Translations under genes and position numbers: made by a program | Source: an uncultured Hungatella sp. | GTDB lineage: Bacteria > Bacillota > Clostridia > Lachnospirales > Lachnospiraceae | Assembly (NCBI GenBank): GCA_910579515.1 | Contig: CAJTUV010000023.1 | Span: 1-58,190, forward strand | Direction of reading: 5' to 3' | Length of the DNA: 58,190 bases | The notes under the pieces: model-generated | Told to the model about the DNA's origin: nothing | Database searches by the model: none | What the model saw: only the letters and a program-made list of their open reading frames with translations | Part shown: piece after piece, positions 42,131 through 50,073 of the stretch | Layout of the letters: every line of letters begins with the position of its first letter | Position numbering within the stretch: position 1 is the first letter of the stretch

Positions 42131-42763
42131 TTACACAAACGACGTCACCTTCCCGAACAGCTTCACCGCCACATGTTTCCCAAACCATGTAATCACCGGC
42201 CCCAGGCTTAGCACCACCAGTACAGTCAAAATTCCAGGCGTATTTCCACAAAGCCATCCAATGCAGACTGCACACACATCTACCGTAATCCGTACTGTCC
42301 GAAAGGAAAACGGAACCTTCTCTGATATAATAATCGGCAAAGCATCATAAGGCGACACCCCAAGCTCCGCAGTCATATAGATCGCCGCGGTGGAAATAAA
42401 AAGAACCACTCCTATCAAAAGCATAAAAATTCGAATCCCCATCCCCGGCGCATCTCCAATAAAAGGAAGGCTTCTCCAGACAATTTCCAAATATTCCGCC
42501 ACATATCCTACCAAAACCATATTGGCAATCGTACCTGCTCCGATTAAATCACGGCGAAAGAAAACCGCAAGAACAATCAAAAGAATATTAAATAAAAGCT
42601 GGCAGTTCCCATAAGAAAGAGGGGTAATCATGGTAAACCCCCGAATCATGGTAGTCAATGGGTCGGTTCCCATATCTGCGATAAACAAAATAGAGATCGC
42701 GGTTCCCAAACCCAAAATCGCCGCTAACATCCACACAAAGCGTATTCGTACCTGTCTGTTCAT
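42131..42763 (-). CDS. YczE/YyaS-type membrane protein
   Basis: A 210-aa membrane protein with five to six helices. The family pattern is ISILFIADMGTDPLTTMIRG near the N-terminus and a repeat AAIYMTAELGVSPYDALP in the second half, where the GxxPxD element recurs. YczE-like proteins are poorly characterised. ATG 42763 lies six bases after AAGGAGA, inside the end of the GH43 region (12 bp gap). Confidence 0.82.
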   Translation of the reverse strand: MNRQVRIRFVWMLAAILGLGTAISILFIADMGTDPLTTMIRGFTMITPLSYGNCQLLFNILLIVLAVFFRRDLIGAGTIANMVLVGYVAEYLEIVWRSLPFIGDAPGMGIRIFMLLIGVVLFISTAAIYMTAELGVSPYDALPIIISEKVPFSFRTVRITVDVCAVCIGWLCGNTPGILTVLVVLSLGPVITWFGKHVAVKLFGKVTSFV

Positions 42764-42774
42764 TCTCACTCTCC

Positions 42775-44208
42775 TTATTCAAATCTCAGATTCTCAAACT
42801 GAATGGGGCCTGTGGTCTGAAATCTAAAATAAAGAGCGTGTACGCCAGACACTTTGGAAATGTCAAGGCAGACCTCTTTCCAATCCCCCTCAAGATAAAA
42901 CTCTTTTCCATCAAGCTCCTCGCCATCCGGCTTGTCCACGCATACAGAAACCATTCCGTCCGCCATACCGCGAAGACGAACCCATACCAGAACCGGCTTA
43001 TCAAAGGAAAAATATTTATACCCTACAACTGTATCCGTCCCTATTTGGGCAAGATAATGAAGATACTCTGTTTCCTTCATCCCGACTGCCTCTTCATAAA
43101 TATGAGGCTCCGTTTCCCGTCTGCACTCTCTGGTAGTCAGTCTTTTATCCGGTATCTGAGGCGAAGTCAAATGACAGCAATAACAGGCATTGTAACTGCC
43201 CTCAGCTAAAAGAGGTCCGTTGTTCAAACCACAGCTTGTGATCTCCGCCTGGCCAAACCACCCGTCTTTAAGAATCGGAAGCTTCTCCGCGCATCCCTGG
43301 CGGCTGGCCTCCTGACCGGATGTATGACGGTGATAAAAAATATACCAGTCCCCATTCAACTGCACCATGCCTCCATGAACGTTTCCATAAGGCATAACTG
43401 GCACAGTATTTCCCTTGTATCCAAAATCTGCGCAGGAAACCAAAGTCCCTTTATATGTATAAGGCCCTAAAGGCTCGTCCGCAATGGCGTATACCATTTC
43501 ATGACTTAATTCACTGGAATAAACCATCACATAGCTATCGTTAATTTTTCTGGGACTGGAAGCTTCATAAAAACCATGGCCCTCAAAACCTGTGCCCTCT
43601 GTCACATTACCGCCCGGAATCACGTTTACCGGCCCTTTCACAATGGTTTTCATATCAGAAGCCAGCTCAAATCCAAGACTGTACTGAGGAAACTTAGCTC
43701 CAGCCTTTTTAAACCGCTCCGGCACAGGGCCAGGCATACAAAAGCCTATGAAAAGATATGCCTTTCCATTTTCCACAAGAACTCCCGGATCAAACATTTT
43801 ATAGTCTGTGTAGGGAGTACCGTCCTCTCTGCACACATCTCCGTAAGGAAGAAACGGTCCCTCCGGCCTCTCGCTGACCCCGATATGGCAGTGATTCTCA
43901 TTAGCGTTGTAATAGAGATAATAACGGCCGTCCACCCCCTGAACCACGTCTGGCGCTGCCATGGCGTCGTTTTCCTTCAAAGGTTCTGGGCAGCTGCTTC
44001 GCGGGTATCCCACCCCGTCGCATCTCCAGTCTCCAAGGTCTGAAAGCGGAGCGCTCCACACCATATAATCCCCTGGACAGAAGCCTAACGCTCCGCCTGC
44101 ATAGTCATGGGAGCCATACACATACAGCCTGTCTCCAAAAATACGGGGCTCCCCATCTGGAATATATTCATACAAAGGTAAATACGGGTTCATTGCCACA
44201 TGTTTCAT
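42775..44208 (-). CDS. Glycoside hydrolase family 43 protein
   Basis: A 477-aa protein: a five-bladed GH43 domain (residues 1-320) and a C-terminal beta-sandwich (about 350-477) resembling a carbohydrate-binding module. The first blade has the family-typical YIPDGEPRIFGDRLYVYGSHD; blade two has KMFDPGVLVENGKAYLF and the acid glutamate is in GHGFYEASSPRKI. Members are arabinofuranosidases or xylosidases. There is no signal peptide, so it acts on imported oligosaccharides. Its ATG overlaps the stop of the upstream CNNM-type gene (ATGA), an odd pairing. AAGGAGG precedes the ATG. Confidence 0.88.
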   Translation of the reverse strand: MKHVAMNPYLPLYEYIPDGEPRIFGDRLYVYGSHDYAGGALGFCPGDYMVWSAPLSDLGDWRCDGVGYPRSSCPEPLKENDAMAAPDVVQGVDGRYYLYYNANENHCHIGVSERPEGPFLPYGDVCREDGTPYTDYKMFDPGVLVENGKAYLFIGFCMPGPVPERFKKAGAKFPQYSLGFELASDMKTIVKGPVNVIPGGNVTEGTGFEGHGFYEASSPRKINDSYVMVYSSELSHEMVYAIADEPLGPYTYKGTLVSCADFGYKGNTVPVMPYGNVHGGMVQLNGDWYIFYHRHTSGQEASRQGCAEKLPILKDGWFGQAEITSCGLNNGPLLAEGSYNACYCCHLTSPQIPDKRLTTRECRRETEPHIYEEAVGMKETEYLHYLAQIGTDTVVGYKYFSFDKPVLVWVRLRGMADGMVSVCVDKPDGEELDGKEFYLEGDWKEVCLDISKVSGVHALYFRFQTTGPIQFENLRFE

Positions 44209-45566
44209 GTTTCTTCTCCTCCTTGTACTTCTTCCTCTTCTTCTAAAAGTTTTACAGCTCTTACCAGCCGAATGGCCTTATTTTCCACATTCAAGATCTG
44301 AAACTGATACCCTCCATAAGTGAGCTCTAGCTCCTCTCCTTCCTGAGGGATCCTATCCAGAATAAAAATTAAAAATCCATTTAAGGTATCAAAACTGCCG
44401 TGATCCTCCTGAACAAACTCGATTCCAAGAGCCTCTTCCACCTGACTGATAGGCGTCAGGCCATCAAGAAGAAATCCGTCTTCCGAAGACACAATATATT
44501 CCTCTTCCGAATCGTATTCATCCAAAATATTTCCCACAATCTCCTCTAAAATATCCTCCATGGTGACGATACCCGCAATCTGTCCATACTCGTCCACTAC
44601 CACTTCAATATGGGTCTTTTGGGACTGCATCTCCCGAAACAGAGAGTCAATATTTCTGCTCTCTGGAATAAAGTGCGCTTCCCTTAAAAGTCCTGGAATT
44701 TTGGTAATGGGAAGCTGGGTACGCCCTTCCCGCTCCGCATAAATCATAGCATCTTTCATATGTAAAATTCCCACAATGTCATCCATATCCTGTTCATAAA
44801 CCGGATAGCGGGAATTTTTTCCCTCTGTGAGAATGAAACCGAGGGCGTCTTTTAAAGACGTTTCCCCATCAATCATCACCAGATTGGTTCTATGGGTCAT
44901 GATGTCGCCGGCCTTTTTATTATCCAGCTCAAAGATATTTGTGATCATCTGAGCTTCCCTGGCCTCTAATACCCCCTGCTCATGTCCCTCATTTACCATA
45001 GACATAATCTCTTCTTCTGTCACATTTTCCCCACTGGCATTCATATCAATTCCAAAGACCTTCAAAACCACAAAGGAGATTCCTGTCACTGCCAAGATAA
45101 AAGGCTTAAGGGGGACAAGGACTGCTAAAATAAAGGGGAGAAGGGCATATCCCCACTTCTCTGGTTTTTTCGCCGCGCAATATTTGGGAATCACCACTCC
45201 AAAGCTGATCAAAAGCACCAGGGCCACAATCCCCATGACAGCCAGACTGACCACATGAATCCACGAGTCCTTCATGCCGGGATTTTTGAGGAGCGCCTCC
45301 AGCCTTTTGCTCCATCTTCCTAAAATATAAGCGCCTATGACCATGGCGTTTGCATTGGTCATGATTTGAATGGAATTAATAAATCCAGCTGGCTGATTGG
45401 CAATCCAAAGCAGTTTTTGAGCCTTTTTGTTGCCATTCTCCTTCTCCTGCTCCAGATTTCCCTGATTCATATTCTGAACTGCAGCTCCAAAAGCATAAAA
45501 CCCTGCCTCCAGTAAAATAAACATCAAAAACAGTACAATACTGAGAGGCGAATACCCATCGTCCAT
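44205..45566 (-). CDS. CNNM/HlyC-CorC-family transporter (DUF21-CBS)
   Basis: A 453-aa protein: a DUF21 membrane domain with four helices (residues 1-190), paired CBS domains (about 215-340, including HMKDAMIYAERE and VVVDEYGQIAGIVTMEDILEEIVG) and a C-terminal CorC_HlyC domain (about 360-445). Such proteins take part in Mg2+ or Co2+ efflux and are regulated through the CBS pair by nucleotides. It follows mazF by 50 bp. GAAGGAG lies upstream of the ATG. Confidence 0.9.
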   Translation of the reverse strand: MDDGYSPLSIVLFLMFILLEAGFYAFGAAVQNMNQGNLEQEKENGNKKAQKLLWIANQPAGFINSIQIMTNANAMVIGAYILGRWSKRLEALLKNPGMKDSWIHVVSLAVMGIVALVLLISFGVVIPKYCAAKKPEKWGYALLPFILAVLVPLKPFILAVTGISFVVLKVFGIDMNASGENVTEEEIMSMVNEGHEQGVLEAREAQMITNIFELDNKKAGDIMTHRTNLVMIDGETSLKDALGFILTEGKNSRYPVYEQDMDDIVGILHMKDAMIYAEREGRTQLPITKIPGLLREAHFIPESRNIDSLFREMQSQKTHIEVVVDEYGQIAGIVTMEDILEEIVGNILDEYDSEEEYIVSSEDGFLLDGLTPISQVEEALGIEFVQEDHGSFDTLNGFLIFILDRIPQEGEELELTYGGYQFQILNVENKAIRLVRAVKLLEEEEEVQGGEET

Positions 45567-45616
45567 GAAATTTTCTTTTCGCTCCTTCTTTTGTTTTTAT
45601 TTTCATCAAGAGCAGA

Positions 45617-45964
45617 CTATGTAGGCAGTTCCAAACTGACCTTCAATGCACAATCCACCCTTTTTAACAGTTCTTCATCAATGTGGCAGACCTTTTCTTT
45701 AAGCCTTTGTTTATCTATGGTCCGAAGCTGTTCCAGCAAAATCACGGAATCTTTAATCATGTCACATCTTCTTGTGTCCAGCTCCACATGAGTAGGCAGC
45801 TTTGCCTTATTCATTTTGGAAGTAATGGCAGCGCAGATAACGGTTGGGCTGTGCTTATTTCCAATATCATTTTGTATAATCAACACCGGACGGACGCCTC
45901 CCTGCTCAGAGCCAACCACCGGCCTTAAATCTGCATAATAAATATCTCCGCGTCTGATTATCAC
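45617..45964 (-). CDS. mazF: MazF/PemK-type mRNA interferase toxin
   Basis: A 115-aa toxin of the MazF (EndoA/NdoA) family: IIRRGDIYYADLRPVVGSEQGGVRPVLIIQND, THVELD and a C-terminal LRTIDKQRLKEKV. It cleaves mRNA at specific triplets. The start is GTG 45964, ten bases after ACGGAG. The neighbouring alr gene fits the alr-ndoAI-ndoA order of Firmicutes, but no antitoxin gene lies in the 122-bp gap between alr and this start, so the antitoxin is absent or elsewhere. Confidence 0.9.
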   Translation of the reverse strand: MIIRRGDIYYADLRPVVGSEQGGVRPVLIIQNDIGNKHSPTVICAAITSKMNKAKLPTHVELDTRRCDMIKDSVILLEQLRTIDKQRLKEKVCHIDEELLKRVDCALKVSLELPT

Positions 45965-46086
45965 ATTCTCACACTCCGTCAATCATATTTTTACAAGTAG
46001 TATTGACCATTTTCTGCCTGTGTATTCACTGACATCTCTGTGGTTCTACTATAGTTTATGACTGTGACGGACCTTCTGTTTCCATT

Positions 46087-47292
46087 TCAGACATGAGAAA
46101 TTACAGCTTCAAAATACATGGTTCCCACCACGTTTCCATCCTTTCGATACACTCTGGGAACCCGCTTCCCGATATTGCAGACAATCTCATAGTGAAAACC
46201 GCCGCTAGATTTTGCCAGTTCCTCTGCCAGAATCTGCTCCCCATTCTGACGTCCAAGTAAAGTAACCTGATCCCATTCCTTTGCCTCTGGAATATGTGTC
46301 ACATCTACTACAATCTGGTCCATGCAGACTCTTCCCAAAATCCTTGCGCTCTCTCCGTGAATGAGCACCCGCCCTTTGCCAGATAAATTTCTTGGATACC
46401 CATCTCCATATCCAACCGAGACCGTAGCCACAGTCATAGGCTTTGGGGCGACAAAGGTTCCGCCGTAACTGACAGGGGTTCCCTCCTCGATTCTTTTCAC
46501 ATAGGTAATAAAACTGTTCAATTCCATGGCCGGCGTCAATGCCACCTGGCTTTGCTTTACTTGGTCGGAAGGATACAAACCATAGATGGAAATTCCCGCC
46601 CGTACCATATCCCAGTTAGCCTCTGGCAGGTCTATGATTCCCGCACTGTTGGAACAGTGTTTTACAGGAATGGACAGACCTTTCTCCTTTAGCATCTGCA
46701 CAAACTGTCCATAAACCTTAATCTGCTCTGACACAGACTCCTTATCAGCCTCGTCTGCTCTGGCAAAATGGGTAAACAGCCCTTCCACAACAATCCCTGG
46801 CAGGCGGCTGATTTGCAGGAATAAATCTCTGGTTTCCTGGTCCGCTTTCCCGCCAATCCGGCTCATGCCAGTGTCTAAAACCAGATGTACAATCCCCTGT
46901 TTTCCCATAGAAACAGCCTTTTTTGACAAAATTTCTGCCTGCTGCCAGGTAAAAATTGGAATCCTGATTTCCTCTTTTATAAGGGCCTGATAGAAGCGTT
47001 CATGAACCACCCCTAAAATTAAGATGGGCTTTGTGATTCCATGCCTCCTTAATACAAACCCTTCCTCCGCTGTCGCCACTCCATAAAATTCCACATAGGG
47101 TTCAATGGCATGAGCCACAAAAACGGCCCCATGACCATAGCCGTCTGCCTTCACCACTCCCATCATCTTGGTCCCTTTTGTCAGATTCGCTTTCATAGCT
47201 TTCATATTGGAGACCACGGCATCCAAATCCACAGTGGCGTAAACCCTTTGATCTGGAATCATCTTTTCTCTGTCCATCAATCCTGGTTTCAT
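46087..47292 (-). CDS. alr: Alanine racemase
   Basis: A 401-aa PLP enzyme. The PLP lysine is K48 in VVKADGYGHG, the second base tyrosine region is VSYGGTFVAPKPMTVATVSVGYGDGYPR, and LGRVCMDQIVVDVTHIP is the family signature. It makes D-alanine for peptidoglycan. Its ATG overlaps the Nnr stop codon (ATGA), so the two are translationally coupled. Confidence 0.95.
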   Translation of the reverse strand: MKPGLMDREKMIPDQRVYATVDLDAVVSNMKAMKANLTKGTKMMGVVKADGYGHGAVFVAHAIEPYVEFYGVATAEEGFVLRRHGITKPILILGVVHERFYQALIKEEIRIPIFTWQQAEILSKKAVSMGKQGIVHLVLDTGMSRIGGKADQETRDLFLQISRLPGIVVEGLFTHFARADEADKESVSEQIKVYGQFVQMLKEKGLSIPVKHCSNSAGIIDLPEANWDMVRAGISIYGLYPSDQVKQSQVALTPAMELNSFITYVKRIEEGTPVSYGGTFVAPKPMTVATVSVGYGDGYPRNLSGKGRVLIHGESARILGRVCMDQIVVDVTHIPEAKEWDQVTLLGRQNGEQILAEELAKSSGGFHYEIVCNIGKRVPRVYRKDGNVVGTMYFEAVISHV

Positions 47293-48800
47293 CCTTCCTT
47301 ACTTAAATATCCTATCTCCTCTGCCAGCTCCCCAGCCAAAAGGCCGTGCGGTCCCTTCTTTTCCCTGACCCTGTCTCCTGCCGTTCCGTGAAGATAAACC
47401 CCTAAAACAGCCGCCTCCCATGGGTCCAGCCCCAGAGCCAGAAGTCCTGCCACCACTCCTGACAGCACGTCTCCAGAACCGCCTTTCGCCATAGCGCTGT
47501 TTCCGCTGGAATTGACGTAACACTGATTATCCCTTCCTGCAACTACCGTTGCCGCATCCTTTAACACACACTGGATTCCATACATGGCGCTGTAGCCGGA
47601 AGCCGTCTCCACCAATTTCTTTTGAATCTCACTGACCGGCTGTCTGGTAAGCCTGGACATCTCCCCCAAATGAGGAGTGATAATAATATTCTCTGTAAAA
47701 TATTGAGCCAGCTCTGAATGAGCGGCAATCACATTGAGCCCGTCTGCATCCAGCACAATCGGAACATAGGCATTCATCAAAAATTCCCTCACCAGAAGGC
47801 AGGCAGTCTCGCTTTGGCCGATTCCGGGGCCCAGCACAATCACATCCGCCCAGGCGCACTCTTCTTCCACCCTTTTAGAAAGCTCTGTTTCTGATAAATT
47901 GGAATAAGAACTTACTATCGCCTCTGGCAAAAGCTGCTGCAAACTCTGCCGGTTTTCCTCTGCTGTCATAATCTTCACCAGCCCCGCGCCCATCCCATAA
48001 GCGGACTTAGCACAAAGATAGGCGGCTCCTGCCATTCCCGGAGAGCCTGCTGCCACCAGCACCTTTCCAAAGGTTCCCTTATTGCCATACGCGCTCCTCT
48101 CTGGAATCCTTTTTAAATCCTCTGGGCCATAAGTATAAGCGGCAACCCCCGCCGCCCTCCTGCTTTGCGGCGGGAAACCGATATCACTGATGATAACCTT
48201 CTTGCAGTATGCGCGTCCTGGGTAAAGAACACTTCCCATCTTTTCATATCCAAAGGTAACTGTCACATCCGCGCAGACAGCGCAGCCCATTACCTGGCCA
48301 TTGTCACTGTTAATTCCAGAAGGCATATCCACAGCCACCACTTTTCTGGCATTGGCCTGATTCATCATTTCCAGGACTTCTCTGTATTCCCCTTCCACCT
48401 CTCTGGAGAGCCCCACGCCAAAGACGGCATCCAGCAAGATATCACACCGCCCAGGAAGAAAATCCTTCCACTCTACCAACTGCATCTCCAGATTTTGTGC
48501 AATTCGTTTCTGAAGGTAAAATTCTTCGGTTCCCTTCTCCTGATCTCCTGCCAAAATCACAGTCACCTGGTAACCTTTGTTGTGCAAAATTCTGGCTGCG
48601 GCAACTCCGTCGGCTCCATTATTGCCTGTGCCGCATACAGCCCAGATATTACACGAATCCAGCGCCTTTTTCTCCGCTTCCACAACATCTGCCACAGCCG
48701 CAGCCGCCCTCTCCATAAGCACCACAGAAGGAATCCCCACTGTCTGAATGGTATACTGATCAATAGCCTTCATTTGTCTGCCTGTCACAAGGTATCGCAT
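47289..48800 (-). CDS. nnr: Bifunctional NAD(P)H-hydrate repair enzyme
   Basis: A 503-aa fusion of an N-terminal epimerase (YjeF_N, about residues 1-215, with CGTGNNGADGVAAARIL and DMPSGINSDNGQ) and a C-terminal ADP-dependent dehydratase (about 220-500, with VLGPGIGQSE, LDADGLNVI and AMAKGGSGDVLSGVVAGL). Together they repair hydrated NAD(P)H. ATG 48800 follows GGAGGAAGGG at a good spacing. Placement between acpS and alr is common in Clostridia. Confidence 0.95.
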   Translation of the reverse strand: MRYLVTGRQMKAIDQYTIQTVGIPSVVLMERAAAAVADVVEAEKKALDSCNIWAVCGTGNNGADGVAAARILHNKGYQVTVILAGDQEKGTEEFYLQKRIAQNLEMQLVEWKDFLPGRCDILLDAVFGVGLSREVEGEYREVLEMMNQANARKVVAVDMPSGINSDNGQVMGCAVCADVTVTFGYEKMGSVLYPGRAYCKKVIISDIGFPPQSRRAAGVAAYTYGPEDLKRIPERSAYGNKGTFGKVLVAAGSPGMAGAAYLCAKSAYGMGAGLVKIMTAEENRQSLQQLLPEAIVSSYSNLSETELSKRVEEECAWADVIVLGPGIGQSETACLLVREFLMNAYVPIVLDADGLNVIAAHSELAQYFTENIIITPHLGEMSRLTRQPVSEIQKKLVETASGYSAMYGIQCVLKDAATVVAGRDNQCYVNSSGNSAMAKGGSGDVLSGVVAGLLALGLDPWEAAVLGVYLHGTAGDRVREKKGPHGLLAGELAEEIGYLSKEG

Positions 48801-48833
48801 AGTTTTCCCTTCCTCCATCCCCTCTGGGCTGGT

Positions 48834-49199
48834 TTAAAATTCTGTCTCAGCCGTCACATAGGCAACCGCGTATTCCTTCGTGTTAGAAATGGACACATGA
48901 ATCCTGGAGATCCTCAATTCTTTTCCGATTCTCTCTGCCTCCCCATGTAAAATCACATATGGCTTTCCCAATTCGTCTCTCAGCACCTCAATATCCCCTG
49001 GCCAAAAACCCCGAAAGCCGGTTCCAAACGATTTGGCCACCGCCTCTTTCACCGCAAAATTGCCAGCAAGTCTGGAAACATTTCCCCCAGCCTGCCGGCA
49101 TTCCTCTTTGGTATAAATCCTTGATACAAATCCCTGTCGCTCACAAGCCCTCTTTACACGAGTTATTTCAACAAGGTCAGTCCCGACTCCCACAATCAT
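48834..49199 (-). CDS. acpS: Holo-[acyl-carrier-protein] synthase
   Basis: A 121-aa AcpS. The sequence opens with IVGVGTDLVEITRVKRA (Mg2+ aspartate in GTD), contains RLAGNFAVKEAVAKSFGTG with the second acidic ligand and ends HVSISNTKEYAVAYV. It attaches 4'-phosphopantetheine to acyl carrier protein. Its ATG overlaps the rex stop (ATGA). GGAGGAGAG lies upstream. Confidence 0.93.
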   Translation of the reverse strand: MIVGVGTDLVEITRVKRACERQGFVSRIYTKEECRQAGGNVSRLAGNFAVKEAVAKSFGTGFRGFWPGDIEVLRDELGKPYVILHGEAERIGKELRISRIHVSISNTKEYAVAYVTAETEF

Positions 49200-49882
49200 A
49201 ACGGCTTCTTTCTCTCCTCCAGCCTTTCTTCCCGCTCCTTTTCCTCCTGCTGCTCCTGCATACTGCACACCCGATAGGACAAGCGCATAAGACTTTCTGA
49301 CAAATGTACATTTTCCACTACCACATCCTCTGGCACCACCAGATCAATATGCGCAAAGTTCCAAATCGCCTTCACTCCCGCATTCACCAGACGCTGTGCA
49401 ATCTCCGGCGCCTTAGTCTTTGGAATGGTCAATGCAGCAATCTGCACCTCATTGTCCACAATAAACTTTTCCAGTTCCTCCACACCGCGAATCTCAATTC
49501 CTCTCACCACCAGGCCAATCAGTCTGGGATTAATATCAAACATCCCTTTAATAATAAAACCACGTCGTTCAAAGTTCGCATAATTGGCAATGGCCTGACC
49601 CAAATTTCCGGCTCCAATAATAACCAAATTGTGTTGACGGTCAATTCCTAAAATTTTAGCTATCTCTGTATACAAAGACCTGACGTTATACCCATATCCC
49701 TGTTGTCCAAAACCACCGAAATTGTTTAAATCCTGGCGAATCTGGGAGGCAGTCACCTTCATCCTGGCACTCAGCTCATTGGATGAGATCCGTTCCACCC
49801 CTTCCTCAATCAATTCTCCCAAATAACGGTAGTACCTGGGGAGGCGTGTAACTACAGCCTTTGATATTTCCTTGCGTTCCAC
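49196..49882 (-). CDS. rex: Redox-sensing transcriptional repressor Rex
   Basis: A 228-aa Rex protein. An N-terminal winged helix (RLPRYYRYLGELIEEGVERISSNELS and SQIRQDLNNFGGFGQQGYGY) is followed by a Rossmann domain with GAGNLGQAIANY, and FDINPRLIG is the family link. Rex senses the NADH/NAD+ ratio and represses fermentation genes. A consensus promoter and an inverted repeat lie just upstream. It leads the operon to alr. Confidence 0.95.
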   Translation of the reverse strand: MERKEISKAVVTRLPRYYRYLGELIEEGVERISSNELSARMKVTASQIRQDLNNFGGFGQQGYGYNVRSLYTEIAKILGIDRQHNLVIIGAGNLGQAIANYANFERRGFIIKGMFDINPRLIGLVVRGIEIRGVEELEKFIVDNEVQIAALTIPKTKAPEIAQRLVNAGVKAIWNFAHIDLVVPEDVVVENVHLSESLMRLSYRVCSMQEQQEEKEREERLEERKKPL

Positions 49883-49933
49883 TTAACGATTCCTCTCCTC
49901 TTTTTTATAACACGTTTTTAACTATTTCCTTCT

Positions 49934-49965
49934 ATTATACTTGTTTGAGAAAACGATGTCAAACA
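49934..49965 (-). promoter_or_regulatory. Consensus rex promoter with overlapping inverted repeat
   Basis: On the minus strand TTGACA (49957-49962) and TATAAT (49934-49939) are 17 bp apart. TGTTTGA (49942-49948) and TCAAACA (49959-49965) form a perfect 7-bp inverted repeat, 10 bp apart, over the spacer and the -35 box. It may be an operator, but it differs from the usual Rex site TTGTTAAN4TTAACAA in spacing. Confidence 0.65.
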
Positions 49966-49975
49966 CATTCCTTGA

Positions 49976-50004
49976 TTGAAACTTTTCGAAATCTATATTA
50001 TACT
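49976..50004 (+). promoter_or_regulatory. Sigma-A promoter of the ABC-F gene
   Basis: TTGAAA (49976-49981), 17-bp spacer, TATACT (49999-50004), divergent from the rex promoter. Confidence 0.7.
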
Positions 50005-50073
50005 ACACTTATCTGTGATGTTGAAGCTTTTTGCCCAAAACATCCTCTATCAACAAGAGACATAGGAGGCATT

